DNA from: Chloroflexota bacterium
Lineage (GTDB): Bacteria > Chloroflexota > Anaerolineae > Promineifilales > Promineifilaceae
NCBI GenBank assembly: GCA_020628815.1
Contig: JAHDEN010000020.1
Location: forward strand, 1-51,874
Length of the DNA: 51,874 bases
Direction of reading: 5' to 3'
Positions 7,616 through 15,841 of this stretch are shown here, piece after piece. The translations under genes and the position numbers were made by a program. Below the pieces are notes generated by a model. That model was not told where the DNA came from. It did no database searches and saw nothing but the letters and a program-made list of their open reading frames with translations. Position 1 is the first letter of the stretch. Each line of letters begins with the position of its first letter.

Positions 7616-9649
7616 CTACCTAATCATACTCGGCAAAAATATCATATATTCATTTGCTGGTGGATTAGGGTCCACTGTTGCAGTTGCTTCAATGGTCGCA
7701 GTTGGCGCAACTGTTCCAGTTGCTACAGGGGTTGCGGTCGGTTCCCCGGGAACCGTAGTAGGAACAACAGTGCTGGTTGGGGTTGGGGTTGGGATTTGTT
7801 CCGGTTCACAAGACATCCAACTAAGGTCTAAATCATCTAACACAAATGTGTTTTCAGACATAGAAAACATCCAAACAGAAATATCTGTTGTATTAGGAGG
7901 GGTAGTTCCAGTTAAGTCAACACGCACAAACTCGTCTTCAAGCTCAGTTACTTGATAGCTAATTTCACTGATCTCGCTGCTGTTGGCCAAGTAATCAATG
8001 CCAAAACCAAACCAACTATCAATAGTTTCACCTGACACTTTGTAGTACAGGGCCAATTGAAAGTCCTCACCGGGCTGAGCTGAAACACGTTGAGAAACAG
8101 ATCCAGACTGGACCGATATGCCGTTTTCTATGCGGCCGGGCGTAATAAATGATCCGCTCGAATTCTCCCAACTAGCCAATCCACTTTCAAAATCCCCATT
8201 CAACAATTCTCCACAACCTTGATTTCCAGTTCCGGTTTGAGTCGCAGTTGGAATTGGCGTCTCTGTAAAAATATCTGTAGGGACAAGGGTCGGCGGAAGG
8301 GTTGAAGTTGGGTTCAGCGTAGAAACGGGTGTTGAGGTCGGTGTTTGAGTGGAAGTCGGGATCAGTGTTTGAGTGGCGGTTGAAGTTGGAGTCAGTGTAT
8401 GGGTAGAAGTAGAAGTTGCGGTGGGATCTGATTCCGGAGGTGGATTCTCGCCCCCATCAATTGAGTCCAAGGTTACTTGGCTATTATCCCGAACCAATAG
8501 GTAACTGTAGATATGGTCAGAAGGAGCAACCCAAACTTCATCGGTTCCACCAGGCCCATAGGTGTCATAAATATAATTTAGTACCGGAGCATGGCTAGTT
8601 TCATGATTCCCATGTCCACCGGTGTTGTACCAGATATGCGTACTTGCATTTGAGTTATTTGCTGCCCAATCAATGGCGCTTTTAACTTCTTCAAATGTTC
8701 CAAAGTCAATGCGTAAATCCCGGCCGATCGGCGCGTCATAATCAAGCAGCTGAGATTTAAATTGATACGCCCCAGTTGGCACACTCGTCGCCCCGGGGTC
8801 TACAACCATCATATATGTATCACCCGACTCGTTGAACTGAATAGTTGTATTCCCTGCGTCGCGCATGGCCAAAACGAGCGGATGATAATCGGCTATAAAA
8901 CAAGGGGCCGCAAAGCCTGTTGGAAAATAGCCTGGCCGATTTGAATCAGTATGCGAAACAAGGGTGTCTAACAATCCGTAGACTTGTTCAATCGCCTCAA
9001 TATTTGTATCGCTACAATCTGATTTCCAACCATGGCCGGCCAAAGACCACCCTTTATTTAAACGGCGAATCGCATTAGCCTGATCAACAATCCAGGGTTC
9101 ATCTCGAGTATCAGAAACAAGTTCACCAATCAGGTTAATCGAACCCGCCCACCCTTTGGCTTCCCAAAGGTCCATCGATGGACCAAAATTCACATTATCA
9201 TCAAACCCATGAGACCAGGCCCACTGCTTGTTATGCAACAGAGCCGCTTTTTCGACCGTACCAAATGCGCTGTCCCTAGATGATGAAGTAATTTTAAGTT
9301 GTAGCTGGCTTGCAGACGTAGTAATAAGCACAGTACCCGATTGCTGATCATAAAGCGTAGGAATGGTCGTACTGTCTCCCGTCGCTTCGATATCTGTCGC
9401 ATCCGAGCCAACATCTATCAGCAGGGTTAAATCATTGAAAGGCACCTGAGGCACCGCATTCCGATTGACTGTGTAGTTCAGTGTGTATTCAACCGCAGTT
9501 TGAGCCAGCACGGTATCGTTTTGCAACCCGATGCTAAGTACAAACGAGCCAATAATCATGACAAGTAGAGCTATAGGCGAGCCTCCCATCCATAAAGTGT
9601 GTTTACCAAATGACAATCGGCTTAAATCTATAAATTTGTGTTTAATCAA
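7616..9649 (-). CDS. Secreted NodB-like protein with Thr/Pro linkers and lectin-like module (paralogue A)
   Basis: The 677-residue protein begins with an extended signal or anchor segment (hydrophobic about 24-45), then a beta-rich region (50-130) and a divergent polysaccharide-deacetylase-like domain. That domain contains WAWSHGFDDN (the Asp-Asp metal/catalytic motif), a GHGWKSD motif, FAAPCF and a late GGHGNHE. A Thr/Pro-rich linker (about 405-475) leads to a module starting NGDFESGLASWE, like carbohydrate-binding modules of the CBM4/9 type, then a second Thr/Pro linker and the tail YMIFLPSMIR. The second histidine of the classical HxxxH motif is not evident, so deacetylase activity is uncertain. 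TTG is taken as start because GAGGA lies seven bases upstream. Related paralogues are at 20100 and 24092. Confidence 0.72.
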   Translation of the reverse strand: MIKHKFIDLSRLSFGKHTLWMGGSPIALLVMIIGSFVLSIGLQNDTVLAQTAVEYTLNYTVNRNAVPQVPFNDLTLLIDVGSDATDIEATGDSTTIPTLYDQQSGTVLITTSASQLQLKITSSSRDSAFGTVEKAALLHNKQWAWSHGFDDNVNFGPSMDLWEAKGWAGSINLIGELVSDTRDEPWIVDQANAIRRLNKGWSLAGHGWKSDCSDTNIEAIEQVYGLLDTLVSHTDSNRPGYFPTGFAAPCFIADYHPLVLAMRDAGNTTIQFNESGDTYMMVVDPGATSVPTGAYQFKSQLLDYDAPIGRDLRIDFGTFEEVKSAIDWAANNSNASTHIWYNTGGHGNHETSHAPVLNYIYDTYGPGGTDEVWVAPSDHIYSYLLVRDNSQVTLDSIDGGENPPPESDPTATSTSTHTLTPTSTATQTLIPTSTQTPTSTPVSTLNPTSTLPPTLVPTDIFTETPIPTATQTGTGNQGCGELLNGDFESGLASWENSSGSFITPGRIENGISVQSGSVSQRVSAQPGEDFQLALYYKVSGETIDSWFGFGIDYLANSSEISEISYQVTELEDEFVRVDLTGTTPPNTTDISVWMFSMSENTFVLDDLDLSWMSCEPEQIPTPTPTSTVVPTTVPGEPTATPVATGTVAPTATIEATATVDPNPPANEYMIFLPSMIR

Positions 9650-9974
9650 CCTAATTTCCTCATGAACATACAGGTTCCGACAGTAAGTCCTCCTAAGTCA
9701 CTGAGGCTCAACCATTTCGGTACCTTAGAATCCTAATTCCATTTAACGGCACACACCACTGATTAGCTAAAAGCTAAAGAAGTCCCATACAAATAAAGCG
9801 GATTCAACTTACGAAAAAGCTTAAGGCGGCAAAGACCTCTTATGATCCTAAAATTTCTTTAAGCACGGCACCTTCAATTGACACCCTTTTACTTAAAAAC
9901 AATCCCTGATTTAATATTTTATTGAAGCAAACAAAAGAAAACACACAATGCTGTAGTGTCAAAATTTCTGGCTT
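9650..9974. other. 325-base gap, leader of NodB-like paralogue A
   Basis: No coding frame is supported. On the minus strand it forms a long upstream region of the TTG-started gene. The part nearest the gene can fold with GGTT pairing to AACC (about 9671-9713) around an inner CAGT/ACTG pair. No known riboswitch consensus was recognised. It is AT-rich away from the gene and lacks CGGCCG. Confidence 0.4.
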
Positions 9975-10379
9975 TTAATCTTCTCGGGAGGGTATCTCGC
10001 ATGCGGCCGAACTGCCCGGCATTTTATGCCGATTTTTTGCAACCCATTTGTATACTAGATCTTGTAGCTGCCTTATACCCGGCACAAAATAAAGCCATGT
10101 AAATGGCCATGCCCACCACACATGCTGCATCGATCGGTTAATCGCTTCAGCTCCGCCAAACAATCGGCCGTTGGCATCTGCAAACCAGACTTGAGTCATC
10201 CCATCCTCGGCCGTAAGCCCCAACTCAGCCATCCGTTCAGGGATAAATTGCCAGCCTGCTAGCTCGATTTTATCTTTAGTCCACGTCCGCACGAGACGCG
10301 CCGTATTTTCTCAAAAACCACAGTCTGCATCATAAATCAGCAGTGGTTTCTGCTTATCAACAGTTATTGGCTGGCTCAA
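9975..10379 (-). CDS. DCC-family thiol oxidoreductase with in-frame TGA (candidate selenoprotein)
   Basis: Read from a TTG at 10377-10379 through a TGA at 10311-10313, the frame gives 134 residues that fit the DUF393/DCC family. These thioredoxin-like proteins are named for a DxxCxxC motif. Here the motif is DADCGF followed by TGA, so the second cysteine position (residue 23) is the stop/selenocysteine codon. The next 111 codons are open and family-like (RTWTKD, FADANGRLFGGAEAI, the final AKNRH). AGGAG lies seven bases before the TTG, and the TTG overlaps the Hsp70 stop as TTGA, which suggests translational coupling. Starting at the GTG at 10290-10292 would drop the active site. Selenocysteine insertion is an inference; a nonsense mutation or sequence error is the alternative. 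No sel genes lie in the window. Confidence 0.7.
10283..10304 (-). promoter_or_regulatory. Candidate bacterial SECIS-like hairpin after the TGA
   Basis: Immediately downstream of the TGA the mRNA can form GCGC (10301-10298) with GUGC (10292-10289) around a GUCUC loop. An outer ACG/CGU stem (10304-10302 with 10285-10283) is separated by a three-base bulge. The loop starts with GU, the type of loop bases SelB contacts in E. coli fdhF. Only 13 bases separate the TGA from the loop, shorter than is usual, so support is moderate. Confidence 0.4.
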
Positions 10380-12772
10380 TTTGAAACTCCTAAAACATGT
10401 TCATCTGCTTTAACTTTAATCAAAACTTGGCTCTTCGTCGTTCCATCAGGCGGTTCAAGTTTACCCAGATCTGTATCCACAATTCCGGTTGAAGTAATAA
10501 GATTTAAATGGGAGTGTTGAAGCGAATCACTACTTTTTGTCTGTAGTGTAACCGCCACCGTCGGTTTGCGAGCAATTACCTGTGACGGCCGGGTATTGTG
10601 CTTTTCAGCCAGCGGAATATTGTGATAATCGAGCCGCTTCCCGTATCCGTTTGCAGTTACAACCACTAATTCATTTCCAAATTGATCCGGGGTTACCTGC
10701 AACGAGCTTATGATCGACTCACCCTCTTTCCAATTCATCGCCTGAATCCCTTTGTAGCGAATGCGTGTTTCGCTGCACGGATAGCGCAACAATCGGCCGC
10801 CATCATTTAAAAGTACCAGTTCATCCTCGATATTGGTCCCGTACACGCCAATCGGAACACCGGGAGGAGAATGATCAAATTTATACGGAGCAGGGCTTTC
10901 GATCCGATCTGAGATTTGCTGCATGTTAAGCGAGCGGGCAAACCCGCGCGAGGTCACAAACGTCAAATGGCTAGCGTCCGCGATGTTGCGCCAGATGGCA
11001 CCGGCCGTCACCTCTTCTAGCGGCCGGAACTGATACAGCCCGGCTATGCCAATGCCCAACTCCGCAATTTCGGCCAATGTGCGTGGTGTGGTCAGCACAA
11101 AACGGTACAGATTGGTCAAAAATAAAATCTGTTCATCAAATCCCGCTTCTAACGTGCGGGCCCAACCGGCAATTTTAAGATCTTGCGGCACACTGGTTTG
11201 ATCAACCGCCTGCGCCACGACCACATTGCCACTCCCCATAATCACACGTGCTCGCTCTGCCTGAAACGCCGGTTCAACCGCTCCTTCCTGAAAAGCGATC
11301 CGTTTTTGCAGCAGGTCTAAACTAACCGAGCTTACCTGAGAATCTTTTTCCATCGAGTGGCTCTTCAGATCTTCGGCCGTCCATTTACGCATCTCCAGTG
11401 TCCCTTCTGCAATTTGCGCGGCACAAATGCCTAAACCGGCCGTGACACTGCTAAAGGTGTCCACCGCGCGCACTTTGTCTCGCCCAAAGCGGCTCAGCAA
11501 CAGGTTTTTAAAGATGGGTATCTCCGCCGAGCCACCGGTGCGAATAACCGAATCGATCTGATCGGCTGAATGGCCAGACTGCTCAAGCATCTCATCTAAA
11601 TGAGCCTCAATGTTTCGCACCTCTTGCCGAATAATCGTTTCAAATTCCGTCCGGGTCACCATTTGGCGAATGTTGAAGCCAGGGCCATCAAAATGGATCA
11701 GCGTCCCCATATCGTCTGAAAGACGCCGCTTCGCCTGCTCGACAGAATCAAACATTTGCAGACCGTAATTGTCTCCCACCAATCTTTGCAGCGCCTCGAT
11801 CTCACGCGGCCGGTGCGCCGTTTTTGCAATCTCGTCCAAAATCTCTTTGTTTTCAGGATATTGCAGCTCAAGCAGCCGTTGCCAATCAGCAAAAATATCA
11901 AATATCCAGCTCGGGATCGGCATCTTTTTATGCTCAGTGGTGTAGTGGCTACCCTCGCCAAAATGTTTAGGCAACTTGGCACGGGTTAACTTTTGGTCAA
12001 ACACATCACCCGCCACCGGAATACCGCCGGTTGCCAAAATCTCGTGCCCTTTTCCCCCCGGCTCTAAGCGCATGATGGTGATGTCCAGCGTACCGCCACC
12101 AAAGTCAAATACCAGAACAGTTTCAGTCTTATCTATCGTTTGAGCGTAATCATAGGCGGCGGCTACCGGCTCGTACTGAAACCAAACCTCTTCGTAGCCC
12201 GCCCGTAAAGCAGCATCCAGCAGCCGGTTTTGGGCCAGCCGATCAGCCTCGGGTTCAAACGCAAACCGAACCGGCCGGCCGAGTACGACCCGTTTTAGCC
12301 CTTGCCCTAGCTTCTGCTCGGCCCGTGTTTTAGTAACGCTTAAATAGAGTGAAATAATATCTTCTAATGGATAGTAGAACTGCCCCACTACAGTGCCTAA
12401 AAACGACTCATCCCGCAGCCCGGACTTGATCGAGAGAAACAATCGGCCGGGAGACATCACATCGACAAACACGTACACATCTTGTACGTAGTACATGTCC
12501 TCAGCCCGCACTTCAATCTCACCCACCCATACCTTTTCCATCCGCACACCACGGCCGGTATTTTGATCGGTATACGCGCCAATCGCATCTCGTCCAATAT
12601 GGATGTGTTGATCATTGGTGATATAGATGGCGGTGCGGGCAACCTTTTGGTTATTGGCGGCCGGATCGATAGGGATAATCTCAAGGCTTCCATCTTTCAA
12701 CGGTACAGCGATACCGGAATTGGTGGTGCCAAAGTCCATGCCTATGATTGGAGAGGAATGATTTGTAGTCAT
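10376..12772 (-). CDS. Hsp70-family ATPase fused to a GyrA-type beta-propeller
   Basis: Residues 1-455 form an Hsp70/actin-type ATPase of the YegD-like kind: GMDFGTTNS (11-19, phosphate 1), VLGRPVRF (163-170), DFGGGTLD (223-230, phosphate 2) and RTGGSAEIP (411-419, adenosine). There is no usual Hsp70 substrate-binding domain. Residues about 545-798 instead show repeated beta-blade units such as LTFVTSRGFARSL, LVLLNDGGRLLRYP and LVVVTANGYGKRL, each followed by a KEGE-like or linker segment. This is the repeat pattern of the DNA gyrase A C-terminal propeller, which wraps DNA. The combination is unusual; a DNA- or nucleic-acid-linked chaperone or ATPase is an inference. The stop overlaps the start of the DCC protein, so the two are probably co-translated. 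Confidence 0.85.
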   Translation of the reverse strand: MTTNHSSPIIGMDFGTTNSGIAVPLKDGSLEIIPIDPAANNQKVARTAIYITNDQHIHIGRDAIGAYTDQNTGRGVRMEKVWVGEIEVRAEDMYYVQDVYVFVDVMSPGRLFLSIKSGLRDESFLGTVVGQFYYPLEDIISLYLSVTKTRAEQKLGQGLKRVVLGRPVRFAFEPEADRLAQNRLLDAALRAGYEEVWFQYEPVAAAYDYAQTIDKTETVLVFDFGGGTLDITIMRLEPGGKGHEILATGGIPVAGDVFDQKLTRAKLPKHFGEGSHYTTEHKKMPIPSWIFDIFADWQRLLELQYPENKEILDEIAKTAHRPREIEALQRLVGDNYGLQMFDSVEQAKRRLSDDMGTLIHFDGPGFNIRQMVTRTEFETIIRQEVRNIEAHLDEMLEQSGHSADQIDSVIRTGGSAEIPIFKNLLLSRFGRDKVRAVDTFSSVTAGLGICAAQIAEGTLEMRKWTAEDLKSHSMEKDSQVSSVSLDLLQKRIAFQEGAVEPAFQAERARVIMGSGNVVVAQAVDQTSVPQDLKIAGWARTLEAGFDEQILFLTNLYRFVLTTPRTLAEIAELGIGIAGLYQFRPLEEVTAGAIWRNIADASHLTFVTSRGFARSLNMQQISDRIESPAPYKFDHSPPGVPIGVYGTNIEDELVLLNDGGRLLRYPCSETRIRYKGIQAMNWKEGESIISSLQVTPDQFGNELVVVTANGYGKRLDYHNIPLAEKHNTRPSQVIARKPTVAVTLQTKSSDSLQHSHLNLITSTGIVDTDLGKLEPPDGTTKSQVLIKVKADEHVLGVSN

Positions 12773-12917
12773 TACCCTATTTTAGCGTGGGTGCACTTCA
12801 ATTGCCCATTCCCCATTGTTCGTTGTATATTGCCCATTTTCGGCAAGCATGCACCGCAACTAAAAACAAACTTGCCCTGCCAGCCCCCAGCCAACATCCA
12901 AAAAGGAGGAAAGACAC

Positions 12918-13619
12918 ATGCCAACAATGTACGAGATCTACGAAAAACATGCAGACCGCTATGATGCCATGGTTCGAGCAGAAGATTATCAAGGCAATCT
13001 CAAAAGCCTTCTTGATTCACAACTCAATTGGGAATCATCAACGGTCCTTGAAGCTGGAGTGGGTACCGGCCGAGTCACCCAAATCTATGCACATAAAGTT
13101 ATCTCGGCCGTTTGCTGTGATCGGTCTGATCATATGCTCGGTTTTGCGAGGCAAAGCCTGATCCAGCATCAAGACAAACTCGAGTTTCTGCGTGCTGACA
13201 ATGTACAATTTCCAATCTTGGAACAAACCTTTGATATCTTCATCGAAGGCTGGAGCTTTGGCCACTCCATCATGGATTGTGATTCTGAAACAGAGGTCGA
13301 AAAAACAGCAGAGCTGTTAGTCAACAATGCTCAGAAAAATATCCGGCCGGGTGGCAAGGTTGTCTTTATCGAAACACTTGGCACAAATGTAGAAAAAGCT
13401 CAGGCTCCGACCGACAAACTCAGCCAGTTCTACAGCCTGCTCGAGCAAACGTATCAGTTTGCCCACTATCCCATCCGAACAGATCTCAAGTATGATTCCG
13501 TTGAAGATGCGGTTTACCATATGGGCTTTTTCTTTGGACCAGATATGGCCGATCGCATCAAAAAACGTGGGACTCACATCGTTCCAGAATGGACCGGCGT
13601 TTGGATAAAAACGGTATAA
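12918..13619 (+). CDS. Class I SAM-dependent methyltransferase
   Basis: The 233-residue protein has a Rossmann methyltransferase core: VLEAGVGTGRVTQIYA (motif I, about 39-54), an acidic turn before HMLGFARQ, FDIFIEGWSFGH (motif IV region) and RPGGKVVFIETLG (post-motif). The N-terminus (YEIYEKHADRYDAMV) is typical of the small-molecule Methyltransf_11/25 group. The substrate is unknown. AAGGAGGAAAG precedes the ATG. It is divergent from the Hsp70 fusion and is followed nine bases later by the DUF4062-like gene. Confidence 0.83.
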   Translation: MPTMYEIYEKHADRYDAMVRAEDYQGNLKSLLDSQLNWESSTVLEAGVGTGRVTQIYAHKVISAVCCDRSDHMLGFARQSLIQHQDKLEFLRADNVQFPILEQTFDIFIEGWSFGHSIMDCDSETEVEKTAELLVNNAQKNIRPGGKVVFIETLGTNVEKAQAPTDKLSQFYSLLEQTYQFAHYPIRTDLKYDSVEDAVYHMGFFFGPDMADRIKKRGTHIVPEWTGVWIKTV

Positions 13620-13628
13620 GCTAAATCT

Positions 13629-14210
13629 ATGTCTAATGAATTAATCCTCTACATTTCGGCCGCCAGCGATCTGCTAGCCGAACGTGACCTAATCAACCGA
13701 GCCATCACCGAAATACCGGCCGATTTGCGCTGGCACATCGTACAATCCCCCCTGCGGGAAGGAGAAGTTGATGCCTTCGCGGTTCAAAGCGCCTTTGCCC
13801 ACCTGCTTTTGCTTGGTGGCGACATTCGCGCCCCAGTTGGGCATGAATATCAGCTAGCGCGGCAGGTCGGCCGAAGACCCCATTGCTTGCTAAAGCGAGG
13901 CATTAACCGGACAGCTGCGGCCGTGAATTTTCAAAAATTTGTGCGATTAGAGGCTCAATGGCACCCCTTTACTGATGGTGCCAGCTTGCGAAAATTCGTT
14001 TTGGAGCAGATCGGAACCCAACTGCGTAAACAATCGCTACAGATTGGTTTAACCGCTACAGAGTATGATCATATCTCCGCTTGGCTTGATGAAATGGAGG
14101 AAGAGCAGACTGATACAACCCACGACAGGCACAATCATTTGGGGGAAAACAGCATCATTTTGTCAGAAAGCAGGCTAGAACCAAAAGGGGGAAAACTACT
14201 GGGGGATTAA
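13629..14210 (+). CDS. DUF4062-like protein (tentative)
   Basis: The 193-residue protein starts with a strand and helix, LILYISAASDLLAERDLINRAI, that resembles the DUF4062 opening (a strand followed by S-x-x-x-DL..ER). A strand FAHLLLLGGD and the segment VGHEYQLARQVGRRPHCLL follow, compatible with a small flavodoxin-like or TIR-like alpha/beta fold. The last 40 residues are polar and probably disordered. In other proteins DUF4062 often sits in front of signalling or defence domains; here it stands alone. It is probably co-transcribed with the methyltransferase. Function unknown. Confidence 0.55.
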   Translation: MSNELILYISAASDLLAERDLINRAITEIPADLRWHIVQSPLREGEVDAFAVQSAFAHLLLLGGDIRAPVGHEYQLARQVGRRPHCLLKRGINRTAAAVNFQKFVRLEAQWHPFTDGASLRKFVLEQIGTQLRKQSLQIGLTATEYDHISAWLDEMEEEQTDTTHDRHNHLGENSIILSESRLEPKGGKLLGD

Positions 14211-14292
14211 ATAACTACAGATTTGGAGTACCAACTGATAAAAGGAAGACATGTTGAAAGGTAAGTAAATTACTTTAGGGACACTATGCATT

Positions 14293-14330
14293 ATTTTGCC
14301 CATAAACTATTTTAATCCCACGGGCAAAAT
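14293..14330 (+). promoter_or_regulatory. 9-bp inverted repeat ending at a start codon
   Basis: ATTTTGCCC (14293-14301) is perfectly complementary to GGGCAAAAT (14322-14330), whose last base directly precedes the ATG at 14331. The ribosome-binding region would be inside the stem or loop and no Shine-Dalgarno sequence is visible. It may control translation of the membrane protein or bind a regulator. Confidence 0.45.
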
Positions 14331-15017
14331 ATGAATCAAATACCAATGAGATCAAATTTTATTATTTTCGGTGGAACCATCAGTAAGCTTGATGAACAAA
14401 AGCTAACGATCAGCGGGGAAGATCTTCAAGTCTTACTATTTGCAATCTACCAAATCACTGCCCTTTTGCCGCTTTTCATCTTTCTAAGAAGAATAGCAGC
14501 CGCACCTAACTTGCCACTAATGGGAAAAATCCCCTTGGCCCTGTTAGGTGTTTTTATTTTCTATATCTTAAGCACATTGGTGCCGATGCAGAAAACCGCC
14601 ACGTTTGATTTTGAACAAAAAACGTTGACCTTAACCGATACATTCTTTGTCCGATTTTCAAAAACCAAAGCTGAGTTTGTTGTCCCTTTCGAAAATTTAC
14701 ACTCACACACTAATTTTTATAGCCGCAAATGGGAGCGAATTTCATTTAGCTCGTCACAGGTTATGAATATTCAGCTGGGGGTAAATTGGACCTATTACGG
14801 AAATGAGCAGAAAAAGAACAAACTGTATCAAGCGCTGGCTAAGCACTTAACCCTTGTGATGGATCGAAATGGGCATGCGTGGCATGTAGATCAAAATGGG
14901 CAACCCACAACCCCCTTCCAGATCCCATATCGAAACGAGAATACACCGTCAAATATCGATATTTGGTCACGCAGGCTATTTGGTTCTGTGCACCATTTGT
15001 TTGCAGGCAAGGCGTAG
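14331..15017 (+). CDS. Two-helix membrane protein, unknown
   Basis: The 228-residue protein has two hydrophobic segments (about 29-50 and 63-85) followed by a mixed alpha/beta domain (90-228) rich in aromatic and basic residues. The layout resembles small PH-like membrane proteins in which two helices precede a beta-sandwich, but I cannot assign a family. It has few CGGCCG motifs compared with its neighbours. It is convergent with mobA; only two bases separate the stops. Confidence 0.6.
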   Translation: MNQIPMRSNFIIFGGTISKLDEQKLTISGEDLQVLLFAIYQITALLPLFIFLRRIAAAPNLPLMGKIPLALLGVFIFYILSTLVPMQKTATFDFEQKTLTLTDTFFVRFSKTKAEFVVPFENLHSHTNFYSRKWERISFSSSQVMNIQLGVNWTYYGNEQKKNKLYQALAKHLTLVMDRNGHAWHVDQNGQPTTPFQIPYRNENTPSNIDIWSRRLFGSVHHLFAGKA

Positions 15018-15019
15018 GT

Positions 15020-15625
15020 CTAACTCATCACCAGCAGCTTCTCTGCCTCTGCCAGCTCTTCTGGGGTGTTGATGTTTTTAAACGATTTGCCGGTGGGTGA
15101 GAACTTTGCGACTTCCTCTTCTGTTAGCTTTATAACCGTTATCCCATCATAAAAGCTGGTCATTTTTGCTTTACCTGCTGTAAGTGCCGCTTCAACTGCG
15201 GCCAAGCAGGTCTCTTTTTTATAAACTGCGTGCATGGTCTGGGTGCGCCCTTCCCAATCGGGCACAACCACATCTGCACCGGTTTCAAAGGCTTTGTTGA
15301 CCTGGTACTCCAGCAACCCTTTATTGACAAAAGGCATGTCGCAGGCGACAACCAAAATGTAGTCTCCCATCGCTTTTGACAGCGCCGTTTTCAAACCGGG
15401 CAGCGCTCCTGCACCTGGTTCATCATCGGCCGCCATGCGCAAACCAAACTGCACATATTCAAATGTGTTATTGGTCGTGATGAGTACATCGTCGCCCAAG
15501 TCGATCACTTGATCGATCACATGATCGATCATCGGCCGACCGGCGAGTTCAACGAGACCCTTATCTTGTCCCATCCGGCTAGACTGCCCCCCAGCTTGGA
15601 TTACAACTGCAAGATTTCTGTTCAT
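15020..15625 (-). CDS. mobA: Molybdenum cofactor guanylyltransferase
   Basis: MobA attaches GMP to molybdopterin to form the dinucleotide cofactor. The protein has the nucleotidyltransferase signature IQAGGQSSRMGQDKGLVELAGRPM, the metal motif VACDMPFVN, and a C-terminal INTPEEL. The open frame runs up to 15673, but I favour the ATG at 15625 because it begins right before the LAVVIQAGG strand, giving about 201 residues, usual for MobA. No clear Shine-Dalgarno decides between the candidates. It stands opposite the moeA genes that act earlier in the pathway. Confidence 0.9.
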   Translation of the reverse strand: MNRNLAVVIQAGGQSSRMGQDKGLVELAGRPMIDHVIDQVIDLGDDVLITTNNTFEYVQFGLRMAADDEPGAGALPGLKTALSKAMGDYILVVACDMPFVNKGLLEYQVNKAFETGADVVVPDWEGRTQTMHAVYKKETCLAAVEAALTAGKAKMTSFYDGITVIKLTEEEVAKFSPTGKSFKNINTPEELAEAEKLLVMS

Positions 15626-15841
15626 AGATGTGAGTGTAGCCATTGATGTGGGTGATTGTCCGTAAAAAAACAAAGAAAATTAAGGACTAAACTGGATATA
15701 TTCTCTCAGATTCCCACATAACTTATCAAAACCTCTTAGAAATTATCTCTCCCCTCTTCCCCTTGATATTTTATGTCGGTCCTATTTGAAAAAGTATAAA
15801 GATAATGGCTCATTGGTCCTGTCATCGGCTACACTTTTTCT

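Noticed and set aside
9650..9974. Known riboswitch (cyclic-di-GMP, cobalamin or TPP)
   Set aside because: None of the consensus elements I know for these classes could be matched on either strand.
9975..10292. A stand-alone 105-residue gene starting at GTG 10290-10292
   Set aside because: It would begin after the redox motif of the DCC family. The upstream reading frame, Shine-Dalgarno and coupled start are intact, so the longer frame through TGA is more informative.
10311..10313. General reassignment of TGA to tryptophan
   Set aside because: The Hsp70 gene just upstream ends in TGA as a normal stop and TGG is used for tryptophan throughout, so a changed code is unlikely.
12482..12964. 160-residue plus-strand frame over the Hsp70 N-terminus
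   Set aside because: It is antisense to a well-supported gene and runs into the methyltransferase start region.
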